DNA of 14,512 nucleotides from Oscillospiraceae bacterium (GTDB lineage: Bacteria; Bacillota_A; Clostridia; Oscillospirales; CAG-272), in NCBI GenBank assembly GCA_015064425.1, contig SVSF01000042.1:1-14512 (forward strand). Direction: 5' to 3'. The position numbers and the translations under genes are program-made. Position 1 is the first letter of the stretch, and each line of letters starts with the position of its first letter. Positions 5,758 to 13,273 of the stretch are shown piece by piece. Below the pieces are notes generated by a model that made no database searches, had not been told where the DNA came from, and worked only from the letters and a program-made list of their open reading frames with translations.

Positions 5758-7876
5758 AATTTCCGAAGTCAAAAACGATTTTACCGTTTTCGAGTTTTAG
5801 ATATGAATCAAAGCTTTTACCCGTTCGCCTGGATATGAAGCCTTGTATTTTTGATGTGCGGCCTGTTTCGAGCAGAAGTTTTGCGTTTTGTACGGATACC
5901 ACTCTCCCGCAAATAGGGGAGTTCAGACGGAATTCGCATCCGTCTTTTCTCTTTGAACATTCGTATCCGTAACGCCCTCTAATGACCGTTTCACCGCACA
6001 GAGGACATTTACCTATTTCATCACCGTAAAATCCGCTTTCCGTATCCGTTTCCGGAGCTCCGATACAGTCTTTGTTTTTAAATACCTGTGATATTTCTTC
6101 CTTAACAATGATAAGAGATTCGTCTATACTTATCTCACCGCGATATACTTTCTTTAACGCCTTACCCATTTCCGCAGTCTTAAACTTATCCATAGAAATA
6201 TTCATATGCATAAGCGATTCAATAAGATATTCGCCGCCGGGGAGAATGTGATATACGTCCTTTTTAAGCTCAATGTAATGACTTTTTCGGGCGTTGTCAA
6301 TAATTCCTGTTCTGGTAGCTTCAGTGCCGAGCTCAAGACCTTCAAAAATTGCTTTGTATTCTTCGTCGTCATTTTCCTGGTCTGTAATGGCTTTTTCATC
6401 CTTGAAAGGGTTTTTCAAATAATTATTCAAGGTCTCAATGGTGTAATGCCTGGGCGGGGTAGTCTCTTTTTCTACAGGCTTAAAATTTGTGTTTATAATA
6501 TCTCCCTTGTTTAATAAGGGCAGTATCTTATCTTTTGCGTTGTAATCATCATATTTTGTCCATCCGGGCTCAACGATGACGGTGCCTTTTAAGGTGAATT
6601 GCTCAAGTATACTGTAGTCATCACCTATGAGGTCAATGATTATTTCTGTTTTTTCCGCAATACACTCTTTATCGCAAAATACCGCTATAAAACGTCTGAA
6701 TACAGTAGAATATACCTGCATCTCTTTTTCGCTTAATTTGGATCTGTCGGGTATTTTGTATGTGGGGGTAAGAGCGGAGTGAGACTCGATTTTTTTATCG
6801 TCGAATATGCTTTTTTTATCCTTGAAGGATACGGGATATCCAATCTCCTTGCAATTTGAAATTATTTGCTTTATTTTATCTTTTTCTGCTGTTGCAAGAT
6901 ATTCGGAGTTTGTTCGCGGATAGGTCAAATAACCTGCTTCATAAAGTTTTTGTACTATCTCAAGGCTTTCTGCCATTGACATCTTATACTTTTTTCCGAG
7001 TACGTTTTGCAGCTTTGAAAGGGAATAGAGCTTGCCCGGAAATATACTCTCTTTTTTTCTTTTTACAGAGCTTACTACCGCTTTTGCATCGTTGTATTTT
7101 TGACAAAGTGAAATGGCTTTTTCATACTCTTCTTTTGAAAATTTCTCTTTGCTTGTAAGCTGTACAGTCTCACCGTTTGTTTTAGCATCGCTCACAATGG
7201 CATAATATTTTTCGGCAACGAAATTTCTTATCGCCATATCTCGGTCATAAATTGCCTTTACAATAGGCACAATTACTCTTCCGACGCGCAGAAGTGTGCC
7301 GGATTTAAGAGTGGCGTAGCGAGTCAAATTTGTTCCGTAAAGCCAGTCCATATACATTCTCGCATATCCTTCGCATGCGATATTGTCATATTCGTTTTCA
7401 CTTTTCAGTTCCGCAAGAGCTTTACGTATTGTTTGGGGTGTCTGATCGGGGAGCCAAAGGCGCATGAGATCCTTGTTTTTTACACCGCTTTTTTCCATAC
7501 ATATTCGTATTATGATCTCGCCCTCTCTGTCGGCGTCTCCTGCATTTATCAGAGTATCTACATCGTCACGGAGGCAAAGAGATTTTATAAGTTCAAACTG
7601 GCGCTTTACCCCGCTATCCTCTTTTTTGTTTTGATCTTTTCTTAGGCCAAATCGGAAATCTTCAGGAAAACAGGGAAGATTATCAAGAGTCCAACGTTCG
7701 GGTCTGCTTGAGGGGTCGGAATATGATTCAATATCGGCAAGACTGAAAAGATGACCGAATGCCCAGGTTACTATATATTCTTTGCCCTCGAGATATCCGT
7801 TTCTGTTTTTCATATCTCCGATGGCTGATGCAATATTCCGCCCAAGACTGGGCTTTTCCGCAATAATAAGCTTCAT
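5756..7876 (-). CDS. topB: Type IA DNA topoisomerase, topoisomerase III (TopB) family
   Basis: The 706-aa enzyme cuts and passes single DNA strands to relax negative supercoils and decatenate DNA. The N-terminal TOPRIM domain shows AEKPS (residues 6-10, Glu7) and the acidic metal triad NAGDADREGE (111-120). The catalytic tyrosine is Tyr319 in YLTYPRTNSEYL (316-327), and His366 lies in SHSALTPT. The C terminus has a four-cysteine zinc finger (Cys624, 627, 640, 647) and a short basic tail domain. One oddity is that the normally strong VGRVQTP-type motif reads RVGRVIVP (197-204), losing the conserved Gln. Such divergent TopB proteins occur on clostridial chromosomes and on integrative elements; no conjugation or integrase gene is seen here. 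Its ATG lies 30 bp after the yfhO-like stop with an AAGGAAAT ribosome site, so it is probably the third gene of that operon. Confidence 0.92.
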   Translation of the reverse strand: MKLIIAEKPSLGRNIASAIGDMKNRNGYLEGKEYIVTWAFGHLFSLADIESYSDPSSRPERWTLDNLPCFPEDFRFGLRKDQNKKEDSGVKRQFELIKSLCLRDDVDTLINAGDADREGEIIIRICMEKSGVKNKDLMRLWLPDQTPQTIRKALAELKSENEYDNIACEGYARMYMDWLYGTNLTRYATLKSGTLLRVGRVIVPIVKAIYDRDMAIRNFVAEKYYAIVSDAKTNGETVQLTSKEKFSKEEYEKAISLCQKYNDAKAVVSSVKRKKESIFPGKLYSLSKLQNVLGKKYKMSMAESLEIVQKLYEAGYLTYPRTNSEYLATAEKDKIKQIISNCKEIGYPVSFKDKKSIFDDKKIESHSALTPTYKIPDRSKLSEKEMQVYSTVFRRFIAVFCDKECIAEKTEIIIDLIGDDYSILEQFTLKGTVIVEPGWTKYDDYNAKDKILPLLNKGDIINTNFKPVEKETTPPRHYTIETLNNYLKNPFKDEKAITDQENDDEEYKAIFEGLELGTEATRTGIIDNARKSHYIELKKDVYHILPGGEYLIESLMHMNISMDKFKTAEMGKALKKVYRGEISIDESLIIVKEEISQVFKNKDCIGAPETDTESGFYGDEIGKCPLCGETVIRGRYGYECSKRKDGCEFRLNSPICGRVVSVQNAKLLLETGRTSKIQGFISRRTGKSFDSYLKLENGKIVFDFGN

Positions 7877-7906
7877 ACGATTTCCTTAAGTTTTCTTTTG
7901 CTGCTT

Positions 7907-10744
7907 TCAGATGTTTTCAGATTCCTCGCTGCATTCTCCGGATACGTCGCTGCTTTTTTGCTGTATATCCTCAAGATACTTCATTTCATCATCGCTTATC
8001 TCGTCAATGATGAGGTAAGGATCCTCTTCGAGATCCGGACAGAGATCTCCGTATTCTACGGGATTCCTGAGAGCTCTGATAAGAGAAGGCCTTTTTTTCT
8101 TGATCACTGTATCAACTATACAAATACAGACAAATAATGACAAGGATATTATAGATATGATCGAGCCGTATACGTAGCAATTCGGGACGTATTCCATACG
8201 TATCTCGTGCTCGCCTGCATCTACGTCAAATGCCATAAGAGCATCGCAGGTTTTTGTCTGAGCGGTCTTTTTACCGTCAACGTATATTCTCCATCCCTCG
8301 TCATACGGAATGCTTGTGAATACAGTGGTTCTATCCTCGGGAGCAGTGATATTGCCCAAGATATTGTCATGCTCAAAGCTCGTGATCTCTAATTGTGATT
8401 CACTTAATTTTTGAATCGCTTCTTCCCATATGGTAAGGTCAAGATAATAAAAATATGTGCCTGTATTTGATTTTATATAAAGATTCTCTTCTTCAAGGCG
8501 GAGCCTTAACATTATTTCTTCGCCTTCGTTGAAGCTGCCGAGCTGGTTTATACTAGTCTTGTCTTTTGTAAACAGATCGTCAAATTCTTCGTTATTAAGG
8601 AGTACGGTACATTCTCTTCTGTAGTCCGTGGGAAAATAGTAGTAGATGGTGCTGTCGTTGGGTACGGTAAGTTCATAGGTTACAAAAGCAGTTGTTTTAT
8701 CTGACGTAGGCAAAAATCTGTAGTGCCCGGAAGTTACCGCGGTGTTGCAGCCCTGTGTCGTTACATTGTGCTCTATCGGTTTGAATACCTCTATTTTTTC
8801 ATCGGAGCCGAGCATTCTCGTAACCATTTTGTTCATAAGATCAAAGGGCGAGCTTGCTTTATCTGTTAAAAGTCCGTATATATCCTCGTTTACACAGTAT
8901 GCAAGACTGAGCGCATAAGGATTTTCATAGGTATAAAGATTATTAATAGAGTCTATGAAGATATTGCTGTAGGGATAATGGAGCTGCTCGTTCTCATAAA
9001 TAACGTATTTTATACCGAGAAGAGCATCGTTTACAGGTGTTCCGCCAAAATACCTTGACCAATGTGACTCGGCTGCATAGCCCATATAATGCAAGAAGTT
9101 TATAACGGGCTTATTAAGAGTTGAGGTGGAGTTTGATATGCCGTAGAATCCCAGCGCCATAGGGTCGTTGGTCTTTTTATAGTCATCTTTCTCCATACGG
9201 AAAAATTCGCCGTTGTCATATTCCTTGATGTAAGCAACGGAATCATCGTATTTATCGATGTATTCAACGTAGGCTTTTCTTTTTCCGTAAACAACGTCAT
9301 CGTCGAAATAGTACACATTCAGTATTGCATTTCCGAAAAGCTCTGCGCATACTGCGATAAGCAGTACCAATGCATATATACGTTTGGTGTCATGCTTAAA
9401 GAAATACAGTATGGCGAGATGCATAAATATAAGGGCGAGGTTGATAAATATAAACCAATCGTCAAGATATTCATAATCCTGCTTCTGTATAATAATAAGT
9501 AAAACTGCATAAAAGGCCGATATACCGAATATTGACCTTATACTTATATCTTTTATGGAATCAATAGCTTTGTATGCCAATACGACAAGGAAGAAGCATA
9601 GCATAAAGCTGTATCTGTAGTTAAGCCAATTGGGCTTTTGAAATCCGTGCCATACGATATCAACCGTGGAAAGAGTAAAGGACATCACAAGCACGGTAAT
9701 AAGAATACCGCTGAATATCTTTTCTCTTCCGCTTATCTTATTTGACATAAAATACACGGGGACAAGAAGCAGAGTAAGGATACCGCAATATACAAAGGGA
9801 AGCCCCGTGGGACGAACGGTATCATAGGAATTTGCAAAAAATTTAGTCGCAAGATCAAGCACGTCAAATCTGAGAGACAATTTGAAGTTGGGGTCAGAGA
9901 ATGTGGTTTTTCCGAATGTTAGTGAATAATATGCCGATAAAACAATTATAGCAGATATACCGATGGCAATAAGTGTGAAGAGCGCCGTGCGGAGAAGTGT
10001 TTTTACGAAATGAAGCTTCTCATCGCTATAGTTATTGTCTTTTCTTGAAAAATAGTAGTAGAAGAAATAGAGTGCAGTAAATATGCACATCATGTATCCG
10101 ATGTAATAATTGGAAAGAAGTGCCATTGCAAGAGATATAACGTAAAGTTTGTATTTTCTCTTTTTAATAATGGATTCAATTCCGTAAACGAGAAGAGGAA
10201 GCCAGAATAACTCATCGATCCACATCGTGTTATGCGCCTGAATTATTGCATAAGAGCAGAGGGCGTACATGGTTGAGAATATGATTATATTTGTATATGA
10301 CGCTTTTTTTGTCTTATAAAGATAGAACGCCATTGCGGACCCGCAAAATCCTGCTTTCAGTACCAGTATAAGATAAATTGCCTCGCAAATGTATTTTTTC
10401 GGGAACAGACAAACTATATATGAAAGGGGGCTTGCAAGATAGTATGCGTATATACCCATAAATTCTCCGCCGAGAGCGCGACCAAATGAATAGAGCAGAC
10501 TTCTGCCTTCGTAGACCATTGCACGCAGTTCCTCAAAGAAATAAACATATTGCCCGTTAAGATCTAAAACGAGCACCGCCATTCTTCCGAAGGGCCATAC
10601 CTGCCATACGGCATAAAGCAGGAAGGTAAGACCTGCGGGTATAAGAAAAGCCCAGAGCAGGAATTTGTATTCTTTAAAAATATTTTTGACTTTATTTCCG
10701 AAGCCGCAGGCGTGATCAAGATTAATTAAATTACTATTAGTCAT
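7907..10744 (-). CDS. YfhO-family multi-spanning membrane protein (GT-C-type glycosyltransferase)
   Basis: The 945-aa protein begins with a cytoplasmic stretch and a first membrane helix at about residues 28-48, then the DLNGQYVYFFEELRA block (61-75) characteristic of YfhO proteins. About a dozen hydrophobic helices follow to around residue 460. MWIDELFWLPLLVYGIE (174-190) is another family block. Residues of about 480-850 form a large outside domain, followed by a last helix at about 859-880 and an acidic cytoplasmic tail of some 65 residues. In Bacillus subtilis YfhO is implicated in moving lipid-linked sugars onto lipoteichoic acid outside the membrane; a similar polymer-sugar role is inferred here. 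The start overlaps the DUF951 stop (ATGA), so the two are translationally coupled. No polyprenyl-phosphate sugar transferase partner lies nearby. Confidence 0.9.
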   Translation of the reverse strand: MTNSNLINLDHACGFGNKVKNIFKEYKFLLWAFLIPAGLTFLLYAVWQVWPFGRMAVLVLDLNGQYVYFFEELRAMVYEGRSLLYSFGRALGGEFMGIYAYYLASPLSYIVCLFPKKYICEAIYLILVLKAGFCGSAMAFYLYKTKKASYTNIIIFSTMYALCSYAIIQAHNTMWIDELFWLPLLVYGIESIIKKRKYKLYVISLAMALLSNYYIGYMMCIFTALYFFYYYFSRKDNNYSDEKLHFVKTLLRTALFTLIAIGISAIIVLSAYYSLTFGKTTFSDPNFKLSLRFDVLDLATKFFANSYDTVRPTGLPFVYCGILTLLLVPVYFMSNKISGREKIFSGILITVLVMSFTLSTVDIVWHGFQKPNWLNYRYSFMLCFFLVVLAYKAIDSIKDISIRSIFGISAFYAVLLIIIQKQDYEYLDDWFIFINLALIFMHLAILYFFKHDTKRIYALVLLIAVCAELFGNAILNVYYFDDDVVYGKRKAYVEYIDKYDDSVAYIKEYDNGEFFRMEKDDYKKTNDPMALGFYGISNSTSTLNKPVINFLHYMGYAAESHWSRYFGGTPVNDALLGIKYVIYENEQLHYPYSNIFIDSINNLYTYENPYALSLAYCVNEDIYGLLTDKASSPFDLMNKMVTRMLGSDEKIEVFKPIEHNVTTQGCNTAVTSGHYRFLPTSDKTTAFVTYELTVPNDSTIYYYFPTDYRRECTVLLNNEEFDDLFTKDKTSINQLGSFNEGEEIMLRLRLEEENLYIKSNTGTYFYYLDLTIWEEAIQKLSESQLEITSFEHDNILGNITAPEDRTTVFTSIPYDEGWRIYVDGKKTAQTKTCDALMAFDVDAGEHEIRMEYVPNCYVYGSIISIISLSLFVCICIVDTVIKKKRPSLIRALRNPVEYGDLCPDLEEDPYLIIDEISDDEMKYLEDIQQKSSDVSGECSEESENI

Positions 10745-10944
10745 TCCTCAGTGCCTTTCTTTAAAACCGATTTAATATTTTTTTCTATTTTTATACGTTC
10801 TACCGTAAAATCACGGCCGCATCCGCAGCATTTCAAACGTAGATCCGAACCGATCCTTAATACCTCCATATTGTATGAACCGCAAGGATGCGCTTTTTTC
10901 ATTAAAAGGATATCTCCCGCTTCTATCTTTTTGATCTTTTCCAT
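10741..10944 (-). CDS. DUF951 family small Cys-rich protein
   Basis: Read from the second ATG, this is a 67-aa cytosolic protein with the family pattern: GDILLMKKAHPCGS (residues 10-23, His19 and Cys21) and RLKCCGCGRDF (36-46, Cys39/40/42), a likely metal-binding site. The first in-frame ATG (10972-10974) would add ten residues, MYIFINNEVE, not typical of the family. The second ATG is preferred because GAGG lies 5 nt before it, and because the promoter at 10980-11008 would start transcription at about 10973, leaving the first ATG leaderless. It is the leading gene of an operon with the yfhO-like and topoisomerase genes. The molecular role of DUF951 is unknown; a nucleic-acid-binding zinc ribbon is a guess. 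Confidence 0.85.
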   Translation of the reverse strand: MEKIKKIEAGDILLMKKAHPCGSYNMEVLRIGSDLRLKCCGCGRDFTVERIKIEKNIKSVLKKGTEE

Positions 10945-10979
10945 TTCAACCTCGTTGTTGATAAAAATATACATTATAT

Positions 10980-11008
10980 ATTATACCATCAGCTCCGATG
11001 CTTGTAAA
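10980..11008 (-). promoter_or_regulatory. Strong sigma-A promoter of the DUF951-yfhO-topB operon
   Basis: On the minus strand TTTACA (11003-11008), an exact 17-bp spacer and a perfect TATAAT (10980-10985) form a near-consensus promoter. Transcription is expected to begin near 10973, about 29 nt before the preferred DUF951 start. Confidence 0.82.
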
Positions 11009-11057
11009 CCGATTGCGGTCCTTTAATTGTTAATTTTTTTATGTCATATTTCCCAAA

Positions 11058-11073
11058 AAAAAATATATTTTTT
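11058..11073. repeat. AT-only 16-bp perfect palindrome between divergent promoters
   Basis: Six A, TATA and six T are fully self-complementary; the A run extends three bases further left. It lies just upstream of the glycosidase promoter in the divergent intergenic region. Such A/T tracts commonly act as UP elements or as intrinsically bent DNA, and this may boost the plus-strand promoter. Confidence 0.5.
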
Positions 11074-11116
11074 GTACAAAAGATATATTGCATTTATAAA
11101 GTATAAATGGTAAAAT
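11072..11116 (+). promoter_or_regulatory. Overlapping candidate promoters for the lipoprotein glycosidase
   Basis: Two sigma-A-like pairs, each with a 17-bp spacer, are offset by 16 bp: TTGTAC (11072) with TATAAA (11095-11100), and TTGCAT (11088) with TAAAAT (11111-11116). The second has an extended -10 (TGG before TAAAAT) and is preferred. Both have weak -35 boxes. The start codon is 36 bp after the second -10. Confidence 0.6.
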
Positions 11117-11151
11117 GAATTGAGAAATTGTCCTAGAAAAAGGAGAACGAT

Positions 11152-12498
11152 ATGAAAAAATATATGCTAAGAATTCTTTGTTTTTTATTAGCAGGTATGG
11201 CTATTTTTTCTTCCTGCGGTACAGAAACTGATACTTTGACCGAAACAGAAACCGCATCTGAAACAGAAAGACATACCGAGACAGAAGCTGAAACCGAGAC
11301 AAAAGCTCCCGAAAAGTATGAAGATTGGACAAAATACGGTCTTCAGGTCGACGAGGATGGCGTTATCAGACTTGATGGTGAGGCATATTATGCTATGGGC
11401 GTAAATTTCCACGGGCCTGTATCAATGAGCTTGGGCGGTATAGATCTTGATCCTTATTTTAAAACACTTGCCGATAACGGAATTCCTTATTGCAGAATAC
11501 AGTTTGGCGTGTTCTATGCAAACGAAGTAATTATGGCAGTAAATGAGAGAAACCGTAATTATGAGGCTTTCTATAAAGCTATGGATGACGTCGTTGCTAC
11601 TGCTGAAAAATATAACATTGGTCTTATAGCATCTTTATTCTGGAATTTGGATGCATACGCTACATACGCCAAGGAATCCTTGGATGCATTGAACGATCCC
11701 GAAAGCAGAACAATGGGATTTATCAGTTCGTATATTACCAAGGTTGTCGGAAAATATAAGGAATCTCCTGCAATCTGGGCATGGGAAATAGGCAATGAAG
11801 GTAACCTTTCCGTTGACCTTAATACAAGTGTATACGAGGGCTCTGACGGAACTCAGAAGATCATAACAACTGACTTGCTTACAAAATATTACGAGCTTGT
11901 CGGTGAAATGATACGCAAGGAAGACCCTTATAGAATGATTACAGGCGGAGATGCTGCTCCCAGAGGAAGTTCAATGGCTCTTTATAATACCAAGGGTGGA
12001 AGCTGGAGTCCCGCAAACAGTTACGATGATTTTAAGACGGCATTCCAGTGGTATACTCCCGAGCCTCTTGATACGATAAGCTTACACTATGCTGACGTTG
12101 CTATGATAAAGAAGTACGTTAAGATGGCAAAAGAACTCAAGATAGGTCTTTTTATAGGTGAGTTCCATGCCGGTGACGGTATGTTTGAAAATCCTTTGGA
12201 TGCACTCAGCGCTGAAGATAGCAGCAAAGAAGCAAGAGAGCAGAAGAAGTGGCTTGAATACCGTAACATGTGTAAAAGTGCCGGCGTACAGCTTGCAACC
12301 GCATGGTGTTACGGAAGATATATCCAGCAAAGCTACGATCCAACAACTATTGAATACGGTATGGTAGACGGAATCTATCAGAACGTACATATGTTTGAAG
12401 GTTTAATCGACATTAATAAGACATACCGCGAACAGGGAAAGCAGAATACATCCGTTTATTGGGAAAAGACAACTGCTCTTGTAAATACCGCGGAATAA
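11152..12498 (+). CDS. Secreted lipoprotein glycoside hydrolase, GH5/cellulase-like
   Basis: The 448-aa protein has a lipoprotein signal: MKKYMLRILCFLLAGMAIFS then SSC, with Cys22 as the likely lipidated residue. Residues of about 24-52 form a Thr/Glu-repeat linker that would hold the enzyme off the membrane. The catalytic TIM barrel runs from about 65 to 430. Candidate catalytic residues are Glu216 in WEIGNE (acid/base) and Glu337 in LFIGEFHAGDG (nucleophile), with His312 (LHYA) and Trp386 near the active site, as in clan GH-A enzymes. The common NEP motif reads NEG here, so the subfamily is unclear; beta-mannan, beta-glucan or another glycan are possible substrates. AAAAGGAGA before the ATG sets the start. 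It is divergent from DUF951. I see no strong terminator after it, so read-through into the next small gene is possible. Confidence 0.87.
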   Translation: MKKYMLRILCFLLAGMAIFSSCGTETDTLTETETASETERHTETEAETETKAPEKYEDWTKYGLQVDEDGVIRLDGEAYYAMGVNFHGPVSMSLGGIDLDPYFKTLADNGIPYCRIQFGVFYANEVIMAVNERNRNYEAFYKAMDDVVATAEKYNIGLIASLFWNLDAYATYAKESLDALNDPESRTMGFISSYITKVVGKYKESPAIWAWEIGNEGNLSVDLNTSVYEGSDGTQKIITTDLLTKYYELVGEMIRKEDPYRMITGGDAAPRGSSMALYNTKGGSWSPANSYDDFKTAFQWYTPEPLDTISLHYADVAMIKKYVKMAKELKIGLFIGEFHAGDGMFENPLDALSAEDSSKEAREQKKWLEYRNMCKSAGVQLATAWCYGRYIQQSYDPTTIEYGMVDGIYQNVHMFEGLIDINKTYREQGKQNTSVYWEKTTALVNTAE

Positions 12499-12552
12499 GA
12501 TATTAAATTTTGGAAACGACTGTGTTCGACTTTTGATTTACACGGCTTGTAT

Positions 12553-12558
12553 TATAAT
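12553..12558 (+). promoter_or_regulatory. Possible -10 element for the 59-aa small protein
   Basis: A perfect TATAAT lies 50 bp before the GTG start. A TTTACA at 12537-12542 is only 10 bp upstream, too close for a standard -35, and no well-spaced -35 is visible. The promoter is therefore uncertain. Confidence 0.35.
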
Positions 12559-12608
12559 TATATCATGATCTTCTTGTTGTGAATAGAATTATGGTATGAG
12601 GTGATATA

Positions 12609-12788
12609 GTGAATACAAAAGATGGAAAAGAAGTCCCTATGGGGCTTGGTATGGCATTACTGTCTAATCCGAGAGCGTTTATTAATTTTGTTCAGCTTTC
12701 GGCAGATAAGCAGGAACAATTTATAAACGGAACACAAAATATAAAAAGTAAGAAGGAAATGGACAAATACGTCAGTACACTTCTTTAA
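12609..12788 (+). CDS. Small conserved-looking protein, 59 aa, GTG start
   Basis: The ORF begins with GTG preceded by a good ribosome site, GAGGTGA at 12598-12604, and ends with TAA. The product has a VPMGLGMALLSNPRAFINFV segment (residues 9-28), then LSADKQEQFINGT (30-42) and a charged KSKKEMDKYVSTLL end. The pattern of an MGLGMAL...NP start, an LS..KQ helix and an SK.EM..YV..L tail resembles short uncharacterised clostridial proteins of about 60 residues that I recall. The sequence predicts two or three helices, no signal peptide and no membrane segment. The non-ATG start and small size make it easy to miss. Function is unknown. Confidence 0.72.
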   Translation: MNTKDGKEVPMGLGMALLSNPRAFINFVQLSADKQEQFINGTQNIKSKKEMDKYVSTLL

Positions 12789-12839
12789 AAAAAAGGGAAC
12801 ATTATTGGCGAGATCTTATAACGAAGGTTTCAAAAACAT

Positions 12840-12962
12840 GTGGTAAAGACAATTGACATAGTAATCGCAGATGTTTATTTGAATGGATATACGGTAATGT
12901 ATGTATTGTCCGAAACACTTAAGGAAACATATCGTGAAAGAAATTGGCGTCTTGTTCCATAA
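12840..12962 (+). pseudogene. Short ORF, probably remnant of a small protein (40 codons)
   Basis: From GTG 12840 the frame reads VVKTIDIVIADVYLNGYTVM and continues to a natural-looking basic end RNWRLVP. The composition is protein-like (alternating hydrophobic strand, then an amphipathic KETYRER helix). The start is poor: GAAGG is 12 bp away, and the frame is closed upstream by TAA after a protein-like tail in another frame (ends at 12820). This may be a frameshifted or truncated gene, or a genuine 40-aa protein. I do not recognise the family. Confidence 0.3.
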
Positions 12963-12968
12963 TTTAAG

Positions 12969-13014
12969 CTATCCGAACAATCAATAATCAGATTGGTTTG
13001 TTCGGGTAGTTTTA
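12969..13014 (+). terminator. Intrinsic terminator behind the 12840-12962 fragment
   Basis: CTATCCGAACAA pairs with TTGTTCGGGTAG (12998-13009; one G-U pair) around a 17-nt loop that can itself form CAAT/ATTG. It is followed by TTTTATATTATT. Its position 6 bp after the fragment's stop suggests that a real gene once ended here. Confidence 0.82.
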
Positions 13015-13047
13015 TATTATTGGAGCGAGTATGTATCTTATGAATAA

Positions 13048-13104
13048 AAAGCCATCTTTGAATATGCTTTCAAACTAGGTGTGCAGATCTCGATGGGATT
13101 TTAA
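13048..13104 (+). pseudogene. C-terminal fragment of a small protein
   Basis: Eighteen codons between two stops read KAIFEYAFKLGVQISMGF. The FEYAFKLGVQ pattern resembles the tail of short phage- or accessory-type proteins that end in a YGFxLGVRL-like helix (from memory). No start codon with a ribosome site is present. It sits just upstream of a terminator, as the last piece of a lost gene would. Confidence 0.25.
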
Positions 13105-13115
13105 TCGAAAAACTT

Positions 13116-13147
13116 AACGGCAAGGATATAAATTCCTTGCCGTTTTT
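13116..13147 (+). terminator. Intrinsic terminator upstream of cls
   Basis: An 11-bp perfect stem, AACGGCAAGGA with TCCTTGCCGTT, has a 7-nt AT loop and runs into TTT. It isolates the cls gene from upstream transcription. Confidence 0.92.
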
Positions 13148-13179
13148 CTATATGTGTAAATCGTATTTCGTTTTGAACT

Positions 13180-13246
13180 TTAACAAAATACAAACAAAAT
13201 TCAAATCTTTCAAAAATATACTTTTGATATATTGAAAGTGTAAAAT
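13180..13246 (+). promoter_or_regulatory. Upstream region of cls: 11-bp direct repeats and a -10 box
   Basis: AACAAAATACA (13182-13192) is repeated head to tail as AACAAAATTCA (13193-13203), 10 of 11 matching, and a weaker third unit follows. Counted as hexamers, TTAACA (13180), CAAACA (13191) and CAAATC (13202) recur every 11 bp. That is the spacing of PhoP/PhoB-type (OmpR-family) binding sites. A -10-like TAAAAT lies at 13241-13246, 27 bp before the cls start, without a clear -35, which fits activator dependence. Identity of the regulator is inference. Confidence 0.42.
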
Positions 13247-13273
13247 CGGAAAATTCTATTTTGGAGATGGAGT

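Larger units (their letters stand above)
12789..13273. other. Gene-poor, decayed stretch between the small protein and cls
   Basis: About 485 bp contain no convincing gene. The stretch holds two short protein-like ORF fragments (12840-12962 and 13048-13104), two hairpin terminators (12969-13014 and 13116-13147) and a repeat-containing upstream region for the next gene. Stop codons interrupt all frames. It looks like the leftovers of one or two deleted small genes with their terminators kept. Confidence 0.55.

Noticed and set aside
5756..7876. Topoisomerase as evidence for an integrative conjugative element
   Set aside because: TopB is often carried on such elements, but no relaxase, type IV secretion, integrase or attachment repeats are visible around it, and it lies in an operon with envelope genes.
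11215..11310. Thr/Glu-coding near-repeats as a DNA repeat array or CRISPR-like element
   Set aside because: Units are short, imperfect and in frame within the lipoprotein gene, so they are explained as a linker.
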